Positions 8,242 through 16,354 of a stretch of DNA of 64,000 bases are shown here, piece by piece (the stretch's first letter is position 1; every line of letters starts with the position of its first letter). The stretch comes from UBA1573 sp034005165 (lineage in GTDB: Bacteria > Pseudomonadota > Alphaproteobacteria > Micavibrionales > Micavibrionaceae), in NCBI GenBank assembly GCA_034005165.1, contig JAVEVE010000001.1:558001-622000 (forward strand), in the 5' to 3' direction. The notes beneath the pieces were generated by a model. The model saw only the letters and a list, made by a program, of their open reading frames with translations, was not told the origin of the DNA and ran no database searches. The position numbers and the translations under genes are program-made.

Positions 8242-9639
8242 TTAAATATGCAACGGTCGCCCCAAAACAGCTAGTGCTGCCTCTTTAACAACTTCTTCCA
8301 AAGTCGGATGTGCATGGCAGGTACGAGCGATATCTTCGCTGCTACCGCCAAACTCCATAACCGCAGTAACCTCGGCAATCAAGGTTCCTGCTTCTGGTCC
8401 AACGATGTGGCATCCGAGGACGCGGTCTGTTTTGGCATCAGCAAGAATTTTGACAAACCCGTCCGTGCAATTCATCGCTCTGGCGCGACCGTTGGCCATA
8501 AACGGAAACTTGCCTGACTTATAAGCCACCCCCGCAGCCTTGAGCTGCTCCTCGGTTTGCCCGACACTGGCCACTTCCGGCCAAGTATAAACGACGCCGG
8601 GGATAAGATTATAATCAATATGACCGGATTGCCCCGCCAGAATCTCTGCAAGGACAACACCCTCATCTTCAGCCTTATGTGCAAGCATAGGCCCCGCAAT
8701 CACATCACCGATTGCATAAATTCCGGCAACATTTGACTGGAAATGCGCATCAGTTTTGACACGTCCACGCTCATCACGTTCGACCCCGACAACATCCAAC
8801 CCGAGTCCATCTGTGTAAGCCTTGCGACCGACAGCAACAAGAACAATATCTGCCTTGAGCGTTTCCTTTACTCCGCCAGCGGCAGGCTCCAGCTCAAGAG
8901 TAACACCTTTTTTGTCGGCAACAGCAGAGGCAACCTTTGTCGACAACTTAAATGTCATACCCTGCTTGGTCAGAATCTTTTGCATTTCTTTTGACAGCTC
9001 ACCATCCATTGTTGGCAAGATGCGGTCCATATATTCGACAACAGTAACCTCAGCCCCCAAACGCCCCCAGACAGCTCCTAGTTCCAGACCGATGACACCA
9101 CCGCCGATCACAACCAGTCTCTTCGGTACTTCAGAAAGTTCCAATGCGCCGGTTGAAGAAACAATCCGTGTTTCATCCAAAACAATACCCGGAGGCACGG
9201 CGACATCCGATCCGGTTGCGATGACAATATTCTTTGATTGATAAACAGTACCACCGACATCCACCTGACCGGCAGCTACAATTTTACCTGCACCCTTTAA
9301 CCAATCGACTTTGTTTTTCTTAAACAAAAACTCTATTCCCTTGGTATTCGAGTCAATGACACCGGTTTTATGAGCCATCATACCATTCAGGTCAAGTTTC
9401 ACACCTGAGACCTTTATCCCCATCTTACCCAGCTCATCTTTTGCTTCATGATATTTTTCCGAGGCAGACAACAAGGCTTTGGATGGAATACAACCAACAT
9501 TGAGACACGTCCCGCCAAGCGTTGCACGTTTTTCAACACACGCTACCTTCATACCAAGCTGTGCCGCACGGATAGCACAAACATAGCCGCCTGGTCCGGC
9601 TCCAATTACAATAAGATCATAGGAGGATGCGTTGCTCAT
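8242..9639 (-). CDS. lpdA: Dihydrolipoyl dehydrogenase (E3)
   Basis: E3 reoxidises dihydrolipoamide in 2-oxo acid dehydrogenase and glycine-cleavage complexes, using FAD and NAD+. The 465-residue product has an N-terminal FAD loop GAGPGGYV (about 13-20) and the redox disulfide in GGTCLNVGC (C45, C50). It also has a second Rossmann loop GGGVIGLELG and the C-terminal catalytic HAHPTLEEVV. Length and motifs are complete. No E1 or E2 gene is adjacent, so it probably serves several complexes. An AGAGG ribosome site precedes the ATG. Confidence 0.97.
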   Translation of the reverse strand: MSNASSYDLIVIGAGPGGYVCAIRAAQLGMKVACVEKRATLGGTCLNVGCIPSKALLSASEKYHEAKDELGKMGIKVSGVKLDLNGMMAHKTGVIDSNTKGIEFLFKKNKVDWLKGAGKIVAAGQVDVGGTVYQSKNIVIATGSDVAVPPGIVLDETRIVSSTGALELSEVPKRLVVIGGGVIGLELGAVWGRLGAEVTVVEYMDRILPTMDGELSKEMQKILTKQGMTFKLSTKVASAVADKKGVTLELEPAAGGVKETLKADIVLVAVGRKAYTDGLGLDVVGVERDERGRVKTDAHFQSNVAGIYAIGDVIAGPMLAHKAEDEGVVLAEILAGQSGHIDYNLIPGVVYTWPEVASVGQTEEQLKAAGVAYKSGKFPFMANGRARAMNCTDGFVKILADAKTDRVLGCHIVGPEAGTLIAEVTAVMEFGGSSEDIARTCHAHPTLEEVVKEAALAVLGRPLHI

Positions 9640-9920
9640 AAAAAGCCTCTAAAAATATAAAAATTGAAAGTAAATTACAATAAAAATCAGAAAATGCGCA
9701 GAGGTCCCCTGCCAGCTTGCATATTACCCCGCTGCACAGATTCTGCAACCGTAGAACACTAAAAAATATAGTCCTGAAAATTCGATTATCAAAGCAATAT
9801 CAATGCTGGGGGTAACTTTTAACTGCGTCACTTTTACAAGTGTGCCTCAACAGATTCTCGGATATATCTGGCGAAATTATGTAGCATCTCGAGAGTCCTT
9901 AGATTAAAACTCTTTTTTTG
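9640..9920. other. Intergenic region upstream of the 9984 operon
   Basis: An AT-rich, non-coding 280-bp stretch between the divergent lpdA and the 9984 operon. Apart from the promoter at its right end I see no RNA gene, repeat or open frame with coding character. Confidence 0.6.
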
Positions 9921-9949
9921 TTGACATAAACCATCGAGCAGATTATAAG
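9921..9949 (+). promoter_or_regulatory. Sigma70-type promoter
   Basis: TTGACA (9921-9926) and TATAAG (9944-9949) are separated by 17 bp. The -35 box is perfect and follows an eight-T tract. It should drive the three genes starting at 9984. The leader is about 28 nt and contains AAGGA before the ATG. Confidence 0.8.
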
Positions 9950-9983
9950 ACCCGAAACCCAAAAACATATAAGGACCTAAAAC

Positions 9984-11150
9984 ATGGCCCACGATATCGA
10001 GTTAAGCGATGCCCGTTTCCCCTTGGAACAGTTTGCCCACCTTGCCGATACAACTATGTTTACTCCAATGAAGTTCGATCTAGAGCCCGAACTTAAACTG
10101 GCTCTTCCCCAAAGATTTACAAACGTCCACTCTTTAAACGAAGCGCAAGCAAAATATATGAAGCAAGGCGCGAAAGATGATCTGCGACAGATAGCAGCTC
10201 ATTATAATGCGCTGATTGCAACGTTCAACAACGCTTCCGGAGGACAAGGTGCATCTGTTCTGGACGCAAACGGCCCGACCCCGCGAGACTATGTTCTGGT
10301 CAGCCTAGGACAGGACACACTGCGCCTTTTCCCGACAGCCTCAATTCGTGATCAAGGTCTGCAATACAGGGAGCGTTTTGCCGTCAAAGTATTCGGTAAA
10401 GAAACCGGCAGTATCACCAACCATGATGCCAACGCAAAGTCATTACTTTCCCATGGCCCCATGCGTAAAGAATTTGAAGTGGCCTGTACTGGTCCAACCA
10501 ACAGTTTTCATGAGTTCCGGCAGATTCAAGGTTTGCCGGAATTTTTCCATACAATTGACCCAAGCACTTTGTATGTGGATGCAGTTTGCCTAACTTCCAG
10601 AACAAGCTTGTTCTCCCTGAACCATATTCCGGGTACAAATCTTCTAGCATTACTGGAACATTGTTGTGACATCAGCCGTTTCTCGACGCCAAATCTGGAT
10701 GTCTTCACATCCGACCATTTCGACCGTGAATGGGAAACAGAAGTTAAAGGCTTCTACGGCGTTGACCAGCGCCTTGAAACAGAAGAAGGAATCAAGGAGC
10801 TTGTCCAGACACTCTTCTCCCATTTGGAAGACCGCCTGAAGCAGGCTGTTCCAGGTATAAAAGTAAATACTCTGAGCAAAATGGAACGCGCATCCAAATC
10901 TGTAGATGAATTTTACATGACCCATGGCCCATTGAGACATATTGAAGAGAGAAGCCGCCTGCTGTACCGCTATTGCGCATCTACTGAAATCCCGATGGGA
11001 CTGGCTTACGCACTCTCCCAACGTGTCAGCGCTCTGGAAATCCACAACAATCCGGACAGATTATACAATCTGGCAGCCGCAATGCCAAACCCCGAAACTT
11101 TGATCCGCCTGCCGCAAAAAGCGCAGCATGTCGGAATGAAAATAGCTTAA
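9984..11150 (+). CDS. Unknown protein, first gene of a kinase/deaminase operon
   Basis: A 388-residue soluble protein that I do not recognise. Residues 101-140 (YVLVSLGQDTLRLFP then RERFAVKVFGKE, K135) followed by HIPGTNLLALLEH (214-226) faintly recall the N-lobe beta3 lysine and hinge of protein-kinase-like phosphotransferases. No HRD, DFG or HGDLH-type catalytic loop is clear, so this is only a weak resemblance. Possible helices fill residues 260-330. It sits behind a strong promoter, and its stop is 9 bp before the PfkB kinase gene. The three genes are very likely one operon. Confidence 0.75.
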   Translation: MAHDIELSDARFPLEQFAHLADTTMFTPMKFDLEPELKLALPQRFTNVHSLNEAQAKYMKQGAKDDLRQIAAHYNALIATFNNASGGQGASVLDANGPTPRDYVLVSLGQDTLRLFPTASIRDQGLQYRERFAVKVFGKETGSITNHDANAKSLLSHGPMRKEFEVACTGPTNSFHEFRQIQGLPEFFHTIDPSTLYVDAVCLTSRTSLFSLNHIPGTNLLALLEHCCDISRFSTPNLDVFTSDHFDREWETEVKGFYGVDQRLETEEGIKELVQTLFSHLEDRLKQAVPGIKVNTLSKMERASKSVDEFYMTHGPLRHIEERSRLLYRYCASTEIPMGLAYALSQRVSALEIHNNPDRLYNLAAAMPNPETLIRLPQKAQHVGMKIA

Positions 11151-11159
11151 GAGCAGGCT

Positions 11160-12158
11160 ATGCAGAAACTTTTTACCTGCATAGGAAATGCCTGCATGGA
11201 TATTGTTACATCCACAGATGATGTGTTCTTAACACAACACAATATCGAGAAATCCTTTTGCACCCATTTAAAAACCGAAGATCACCTCAAAGAGATCAAA
11301 AACTCTTTGGATCATTATGACCTGATCCCGGGTGGAGCCGCAGCCAACACAGCTCATGCCTTAAGTGCATTGGGTTCTGAAGTAAGTTTTCTGGCCAAAG
11401 CAGCTGATGATGAAGAAGGTACGATGTTTCTGGAAAACGTAAGGGATGTTGGCATTATATCAGGGATCTTTGAACAAAAAGAAACGCCCCTTTGCTCACC
11501 ACAAGTTTTGTGTTTTGTCACACCAGACGGAGACCGGACATTTGCCAGCTATAACGGTGTTGCCCTTGATTACGGATTTGAGCACATGCCGCAAGATTTG
11601 CTGGCCCGAACAGATGTACTTTATCTTGATGGCTACACACTCTGCTCATCCAAAATACCTGATGCCTTCCTGAAAGCCGCAGAAATTGTCCATAGCCGCA
11701 ATGGACTGACCTGCCTGAATGTCGGAGATCGCAGCCTGATTGATATGCACGAAAAAACAATCAGACGGCTTTTGGATGCATGTGATGGATTTATTTGCAA
11801 TCTTGCAGAAGCGCAGGCTCTCTATGGATCTGATAAATCCGCCGAAGACATTGCCGGAATCATGATAGAAAAATTCGCTTTTGGAGCAATTACCAACGGG
11901 GCTGATGGAGCATATATCTTCAATAGAGGAACAATGCATTTCCAACCATCCGATGATATATCTCACATCAACAATATTGATAGCATCGGCGCAGGAGACC
12001 ATTTCTCGGCAGCTATCCTCTACGGAATTGCCAATGACATGCCAGTCGAACGCATTGGAAAACTTGCCAATGCCTGCGCGGTTGACTGCCTGTCCCATCC
12101 CGGCGGAAGACCCTTGGGCGGAAAAGATTCATTAAAGCACCTCGCAGAGTCCGTATAA
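11160..12158 (+). CDS. PfkB-family carbohydrate/nucleoside kinase
   Basis: A 332-residue ribokinase-fold enzyme. It shows the N-terminal PfkB signature GGAAANTAHALSALG (58-72) and the C-terminal signature DSIGAGDHFSAAIL with catalytic base D280 in GAGD. The IPGGAAAN segment and overall layout resemble adenosine/nucleoside or sugar kinases more than phosphofructokinases. The exact substrate cannot be read off. Being co-transcribed with a deaminase-fold protein (18 bp downstream) suggests a nucleoside or nucleobase-linked substrate. A second related kinase lies at 18249. Confidence 0.85.
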   Translation: MQKLFTCIGNACMDIVTSTDDVFLTQHNIEKSFCTHLKTEDHLKEIKNSLDHYDLIPGGAAANTAHALSALGSEVSFLAKAADDEEGTMFLENVRDVGIISGIFEQKETPLCSPQVLCFVTPDGDRTFASYNGVALDYGFEHMPQDLLARTDVLYLDGYTLCSSKIPDAFLKAAEIVHSRNGLTCLNVGDRSLIDMHEKTIRRLLDACDGFICNLAEAQALYGSDKSAEDIAGIMIEKFAFGAITNGADGAYIFNRGTMHFQPSDDISHINNIDSIGAGDHFSAAILYGIANDMPVERIGKLANACAVDCLSHPGGRPLGGKDSLKHLAESV

Positions 12159-12176
12159 ACCTGCTAAAATAGGAAC

Positions 12177-13157
12177 ATGAACCCTCGCGCTTTCGATGCT
12201 ATGCAATCAGCTGTAGATATTGTCTTGACCAGCCCTCACCCTGACAACAAGGTTGCGGCTAGCCTGTTTTCTGAAAAAACTTTGCTGGCAAGAACCAATA
12301 ACTGGCCACAATCCATACTGGATAAAATCGGAAGCAAATCTCGTATCGGTGACAGCAGTGCAACTGTACATGCGGAAGTCAATTGCCTTCTGCATTTCCC
12401 CGAAAAAACAGATGGCGCGGAAATCTCAATTACCGACCCGTGTTGCCCGAACTGCGCCAAAAGTATTTCCGAGTCAGGAATCAAAACTGTCTATATTGAT
12501 CACAAAGGTTTCCTGAAAGATTTTGCAGCACGCCGTGGATCTGAATTCAAAAACATGTCTCTGAATATTCTTGCACACGCCGGAATAAGCATTTACGAGA
12601 TTAACCGGAAAGAAAAATATATCACAGCCATCCATAAACCTGCACAAGGCTATACACCACCCGAAACAAATCCGATAGAAATCGTCGAAAGACCTGATAT
12701 CCGTAATCCACGCGCACAAGATTTAAAAGCCCTAATTAAAAACGTCCGAGTCAAACACCCCTTTTGGGGATGCGCCTTCGCAACCGATAAATCCGGAAAA
12801 ATATACTCGCTTGTCGCCTCAACCCATTTGGCAATCGGATACTCAGAAGATCGGGTCGAAGAAGCCGATAAACTCACAGAGTATAAGAACCCGCTCAATC
12901 CCGAGCAAAAATACAATTTCATTCTGACCCCGCTTAATCGCCTAATGTTCGGCGCAACTCGGCACAATCTACACCTGATTGAAGGAATGATATGGACCTC
13001 GCTCATTCCAACTTCACGCGAATTCGTGAATTTTATCGGAGCTGGATACGCGCAAATTGCATTGGGAAAAAAACAGGCTTATCTAAAAGAATCATCGTTA
13101 GAAGCCTTAGAAAAATTGGAAAGTTCAGGACTCCTGAACATTGTGGATCTTGATTAA
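12177..13157 (+). CDS. Tandem cytidine/dCMP deaminase-like protein with degenerate second domain
   Basis: A 326-residue protein. The N-terminal domain has the zinc-deaminase signature VHAEVNCLL (H65, E67) and DPCCPNC (C90 and C93), as in cytidine, dCMP or tRNA adenosine deaminases. Residues about 175-305 look like a second copy of the fold. A stretch from LNRLMFGAT to FIGAGYAQIALG matches the normal His-Ala-Glu helix, then the strand, then the PCxxC helix. The catalytic HAE is replaced by LNR-like residues and the cysteines by T and F, so the second domain should be inactive. E. coli cytidine deaminase has a comparable active-plus-eroded architecture. Its 3' end overlaps the convergent 13154 gene by 4 bp. 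Substrate unknown. Confidence 0.75.
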   Translation: MNPRAFDAMQSAVDIVLTSPHPDNKVAASLFSEKTLLARTNNWPQSILDKIGSKSRIGDSSATVHAEVNCLLHFPEKTDGAEISITDPCCPNCAKSISESGIKTVYIDHKGFLKDFAARRGSEFKNMSLNILAHAGISIYEINRKEKYITAIHKPAQGYTPPETNPIEIVERPDIRNPRAQDLKALIKNVRVKHPFWGCAFATDKSGKIYSLVASTHLAIGYSEDRVEEADKLTEYKNPLNPEQKYNFILTPLNRLMFGATRHNLHLIEGMIWTSLIPTSREFVNFIGAGYAQIALGKKQAYLKESSLEALEKLESSGLLNIVDLD

Positions 13158-13600
13158 AACAAACCCTGATGATGGCGGGAAATCATATCGGTAATATCAT
13201 CTTCAGAAAATTCAAACGCTCGCGCAATTTCTTCAATCAGAATTTCGCGTAACAAGACACCAAGATCCTCTCCAGTCTCGCACCACAAATCCAGAACAGG
13301 GCGGCGATAAACAAACAAACGATCTTCACTGTTAGCAATTTTCTTCTCGACACCCGGAGCAATCTCTTTCCCTGAATGATACAACGCCAGAAGCTCATAC
13401 GAAGAATTCAACTCCATATCCTGCTCGGTTGCCTCATCAGGAAAATCTTCCATCACCAGAACAAGGTCCTCACATTTATCAGAGAGTTCGTCAGGAAGAG
13501 TCTCGATAACCTGGCGCGCCATGATCCCGAGATCGTCGGCACTCGGGGGGACCGAGAAATTCATAACGATTTCATGTTTAGATGCAGCTCGCGCAGTCAT
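13154..13600 (-). CDS. Minimal metallopeptidase-family (PF06262-like) protein lacking HExxH
   Basis: A 148-residue protein aligning with the short bacterial zincin family. It has LVLVMEDFPDE (46-56), ELNSSYELLALYHSG (63-77), RLFVYRRPVLDLWCE (94-108) and LGVLLREILIEEIARAFEFSEDDI (113-136). In the family the last block normally reads HEIGHHFGLSDDDI. Here the positions of both zinc histidines are E123 and R127, so the metal site is gone while the surrounding framework is kept. It is probably not a protease. A scaffolding or regulatory role is inferred. GAAGG precedes the ATG. Upstream on the same strand lie two PIN-like genes. Confidence 0.8.
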   Translation of the reverse strand: MTARAASKHEIVMNFSVPPSADDLGIMARQVIETLPDELSDKCEDLVLVMEDFPDEATEQDMELNSSYELLALYHSGKEIAPGVEKKIANSEDRLFVYRRPVLDLWCETGEDLGVLLREILIEEIARAFEFSEDDITDMISRHHQGLF

Positions 13601-13690
13601 CGAAAAACCTTCACATCAGGAATCAGTTGAATGATTCACACAATAACAGCAAAAACAGCTAAAGGACAAGTAGAGAAAAACGCAGAAAAG

Positions 13691-14395
13691 TCAGGCATAA
13701 GCGAAGACTGAGGCAGATGACGGACAATAACTTCCCTGACTATATCGTTCACGTAAGATGTCGCGACCGTCTTCACAACCATGCTCCACCGAAAGTCTGA
13801 TAAACGGTGTACGTTGAGACAAAACGGCACGATGAATATCAGGAGCAAACCTCTCGATCAAAGGCCGAATTTGCTGCTCCCCTCCATTCGGAATATCCAG
13901 CTGAACAACAATCGGCAGTCTTTCGATGCCCCCTCGAGAAGATGCAAAATGTCTGACGGCAATAGCCGTCAAGTCATGATCTTCACTCTCAAGCCTTTTG
14001 TCTTTTGAAATGATAGCACTCCAATTTCCCTGACATGCGGCTTGATAAATTTCGTAATCAGAAGCGCCTTTTAAACGCAAAGTTGATACGTGAACCGCAT
14101 AGCCCAGCCTATCCCAGAGGACAGGCAGAGCCTGCTTTGAACACAAGTTTTCATCGACAACAGCGCGGATATTGCTAAATCTCAAGACATCTTCGACAGG
14201 CATATCTGTTGCCGGATCAAATCGGTCACTTTTGAACTCGGGATAAATGTGGTTATTTACGCCCATAAAAATATCGGACAATCGACCTTTTTCCCAATCT
14301 GTCATATGGGACAGACGCACATCAACGCTGGTCTTATCATCAATATACAATCGTTGGAGAATAGGATCTCCAACTATTTCGATTTGCTGATCCAT
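13691..14395 (-). CDS. PIN-like (DUF5615-type) domain protein
   Basis: A 234-residue protein when started at ATG 14395, which has AGGGAAA just upstream. A longer reading from 14455 would overlap the gene before it. Residues 78-135 match the PIN-like DUF5615 pattern: VVDENL (D81-E82-N83), GASDYEI (S112-D113) and IISKDKR (K131-D132). These are the acidic positions thought to form the nuclease site. DUF5615 proteins are usually about 110 residues and often paired with small DUF433 antitoxins. This one has an added 70-residue N-terminal part and a long C-terminal part. No antitoxin-size partner is seen. It lies 34 bp after a related gene. Confidence 0.6.
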   Translation of the reverse strand: MDQQIEIVGDPILQRLYIDDKTSVDVRLSHMTDWEKGRLSDIFMGVNNHIYPEFKSDRFDPATDMPVEDVLRFSNIRAVVDENLCSKQALPVLWDRLGYAVHVSTLRLKGASDYEIYQAACQGNWSAIISKDKRLESEDHDLTAIAVRHFASSRGGIERLPIVVQLDIPNGGEQQIRPLIERFAPDIHRAVLSQRTPFIRLSVEHGCEDGRDILRERYSQGSYCPSSASVFAYA

Positions 14396-14429
14396 TCTTT
14401 TCCCTGCTCGTTTTTTTATTATTTGCTCT

Positions 14430-15161
14430 TTATGCAACAGAACGATGCTGCTCAATCGACCGGAGAGCCGCCATCAATTTATTCTGACGTTCATTCCAGT
14501 CCTCCATATCCGAGAGCTTAGGAAACGTCTGGAAAATATTGTGCCCCACCTGAATCCCTGCAATTTTATCATCCTGCGCCATCCAATCAAGAATAGGCGG
14601 AATACGTCTCACATGGTCTTTAAACAAATCTTCTTGCCCGCGCTCAAACAAGAACGACACTATGCGAATACCAGTCCCTTGAAACGCTGCATTAGAGAAC
14701 CTCATACGAATAGCATTCGTCGGAGTACCACGCATAAAATAATATGTTTGCTTGTGCGGATCACGATCTCTTTCATCCAGATCATTGATATCTTCAACAA
14801 AATCACCTGTATATTGCACACCGTCTATCTTACGGCATGGCCCTATAATATCCTCAATATACGGAATAAGGGGACGAGGAAAATTGCCATCCAGCAAAAC
14901 AACTGAATTCCGCCTGTTGAGAATTTGAGCAGCCAGCCAGTCATCAACAGCAGGAGATTTACCCTGCTCAAGCAAACGTGCCTGCTCCACGGTTTCAGGA
15001 AGAAGCTTGGGAAAGCGATGGGAAAGTGCAATGCGCTTATCTTTTGTCGACACAGAACCGAATAAATCTGTCAGGGAAAAATACTGTTCATCGCCTTGTT
15101 CATCGAAATATCGTTGCGCACGATACTCTTTGAAGGCCGTTTCATGATCTTCGTTACGCAT
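14430..15161 (-). CDS. Unknown protein, possible degenerate PIN-like paralogue
   Basis: A 243-residue protein starting at ATG 15161, preceded by GGGAG. The frame is open further upstream, but that part is hydrophobic and lacks a ribosome site. Residues 86-104 (SVVLLDGNFPRPLIPYIED) closely resemble the first strand and helix of DUF5615 PIN-like proteins, with the usual DEN reading DGN. The later acidic motifs of the family are not recognisable. Similar size, same strand and tandem position relative to the next gene suggest the two arose by duplication, one having lost catalytic residues. This is inference. Confidence 0.55.
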   Translation of the reverse strand: MRNEDHETAFKEYRAQRYFDEQGDEQYFSLTDLFGSVSTKDKRIALSHRFPKLLPETVEQARLLEQGKSPAVDDWLAAQILNRRNSVVLLDGNFPRPLIPYIEDIIGPCRKIDGVQYTGDFVEDINDLDERDRDPHKQTYYFMRGTPTNAIRMRFSNAAFQGTGIRIVSFLFERGQEDLFKDHVRRIPPILDWMAQDDKIAGIQVGHNIFQTFPKLSDMEDWNERQNKLMAALRSIEQHRSVA

Positions 15162-15271
15162 TAGTAGCTCCCAGTGACTTATTTTACAAAATAAAGAGCA
15201 CAGGATATGACACGATGCAAGAAAAAAAGGAAATTTATTCAGCACCTTATGCCGAGCGGCGCAGTGCGGGA

Positions 15272-16216
15272 CTACAAGGGCATTTTTTCAGCTTGAGGCA
15301 TTTCATCAAGACGGGAGAGAATATCGTCCAGATACGGCATAGCTTCCTGCGTCCCAGGCTTGAGACATGTCAGGCTACCTGCAACACTTGCCAGACGCAT
15401 TGCTTCAGGAAGCGATTTACCTTCATGGATTGCAGCAGAAAATGTTCCGCAATACGCGTCTCCGGCCCCCGTAATATCTACAACTTCAGACTGGTCAAGA
15501 GGCATAATCGGAACAGACCATGCTTCACCGTCTTTGGTGACAGCCACCGAACCTTTTTTCCCCAGTGTCACAATCACGGTCATCTGCCCTTCAATGGCCA
15601 GAGCTTGTGCCAATTTCAAAGCATTATTTCCAGTTGGCAATTGTAACTTTTCAGCAATTTGCGTTGCCTCTATACTGTTGACGATCAGGTAATCAAGATG
15701 CCCCAGCGCCTTTCTGGGAATCATAATTGCGGGAGCAAGGTTCAGAACTGTGGTAAGCCCTTGTGCTTTTGCACGAGTTAACAACGTAACTGTTTGCTCG
15801 ACCGGCAACTCCATCTGCATTAAAAGTAAATTTTGCTTGATAAGAATTTCGTCAGGAACTTGCTCATGCGTAGCCTGAACATTCGCCCCTGACATCACAA
15901 TAATCTGGTTTTCTCCGGTGGATTCCTTTGCGACCATAGCGCAGCCTGTAGGCAAATCATCGGAATACGCAACACCCGAGACCATAACACCATTGGACTT
16001 AAGGCTTTCGCGCAAATCCTTTCCGTAATTGTCAGTTCCAACCCGCCCAATAAGAGCCACTTTCGCGCCAAACCGCGCCGCAGCAAGTGCTTGATTTCCG
16101 CCTTTTCCACCCGACATTAGCTTGTATTCAGTCGACAAAACCGTTTCCCCCGCAACCGGCAAACGATCAAGGGTAATCATAAAATCCATATTCAGGGAGC
16201 CAAAAACAATAATCAT
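15272..16216 (-). CDS. rbsK: Ribokinase
   Basis: Phosphorylates D-ribose to ribose 5-phosphate. The 314-residue product starts IIVFGSLNMDFMITLDRLPVAGET, with GGKGGNQALAAARFG (PfkB signature 1, about 36-50). It ends in VVDITGAGDAYCG with catalytic D253. The N-D ribose-binding pair near residues 9-11 and the GGKGGNQ motif favour ribokinase over other PfkB enzymes. No ribose transporter is next to it. With the PfkB kinase at 11160 and the deaminase at 12177 it could form a nucleoside salvage neighbourhood. Confidence 0.88.
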   Translation of the reverse strand: MIIVFGSLNMDFMITLDRLPVAGETVLSTEYKLMSGGKGGNQALAAARFGAKVALIGRVGTDNYGKDLRESLKSNGVMVSGVAYSDDLPTGCAMVAKESTGENQIIVMSGANVQATHEQVPDEILIKQNLLLMQMELPVEQTVTLLTRAKAQGLTTVLNLAPAIMIPRKALGHLDYLIVNSIEATQIAEKLQLPTGNNALKLAQALAIEGQMTVIVTLGKKGSVAVTKDGEAWSVPIMPLDQSEVVDITGAGDAYCGTFSAAIHEGKSLPEAMRLASVAGSLTCLKPGTQEAMPYLDDILSRLDEMPQAEKMPL

Positions 16217-16289
16217 AAAAGCACAATATCATACACGCCTTAAAAATATACAAAAATGACGCAGTTCCGCATTTTTAAATAAGTTCTGT

Positions 16290-16318
16290 TTGGCTTTGGA
16301 GAATAAACATTCTATAAA
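16290..16318 (+). promoter_or_regulatory. Putative hemA promoter
   Basis: TTGGCT (16290-16295) and TATAAA (16313-16318) are 17 bp apart in the 138-bp gap between divergent rbsK and hemA. A leader of about 30 nt leads to GCGGAG before the ATG. Confidence 0.55.
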
Positions 16319-16354
16319 TTAGGAAAATCAAAACAAAATACAGCGGAGACACCG

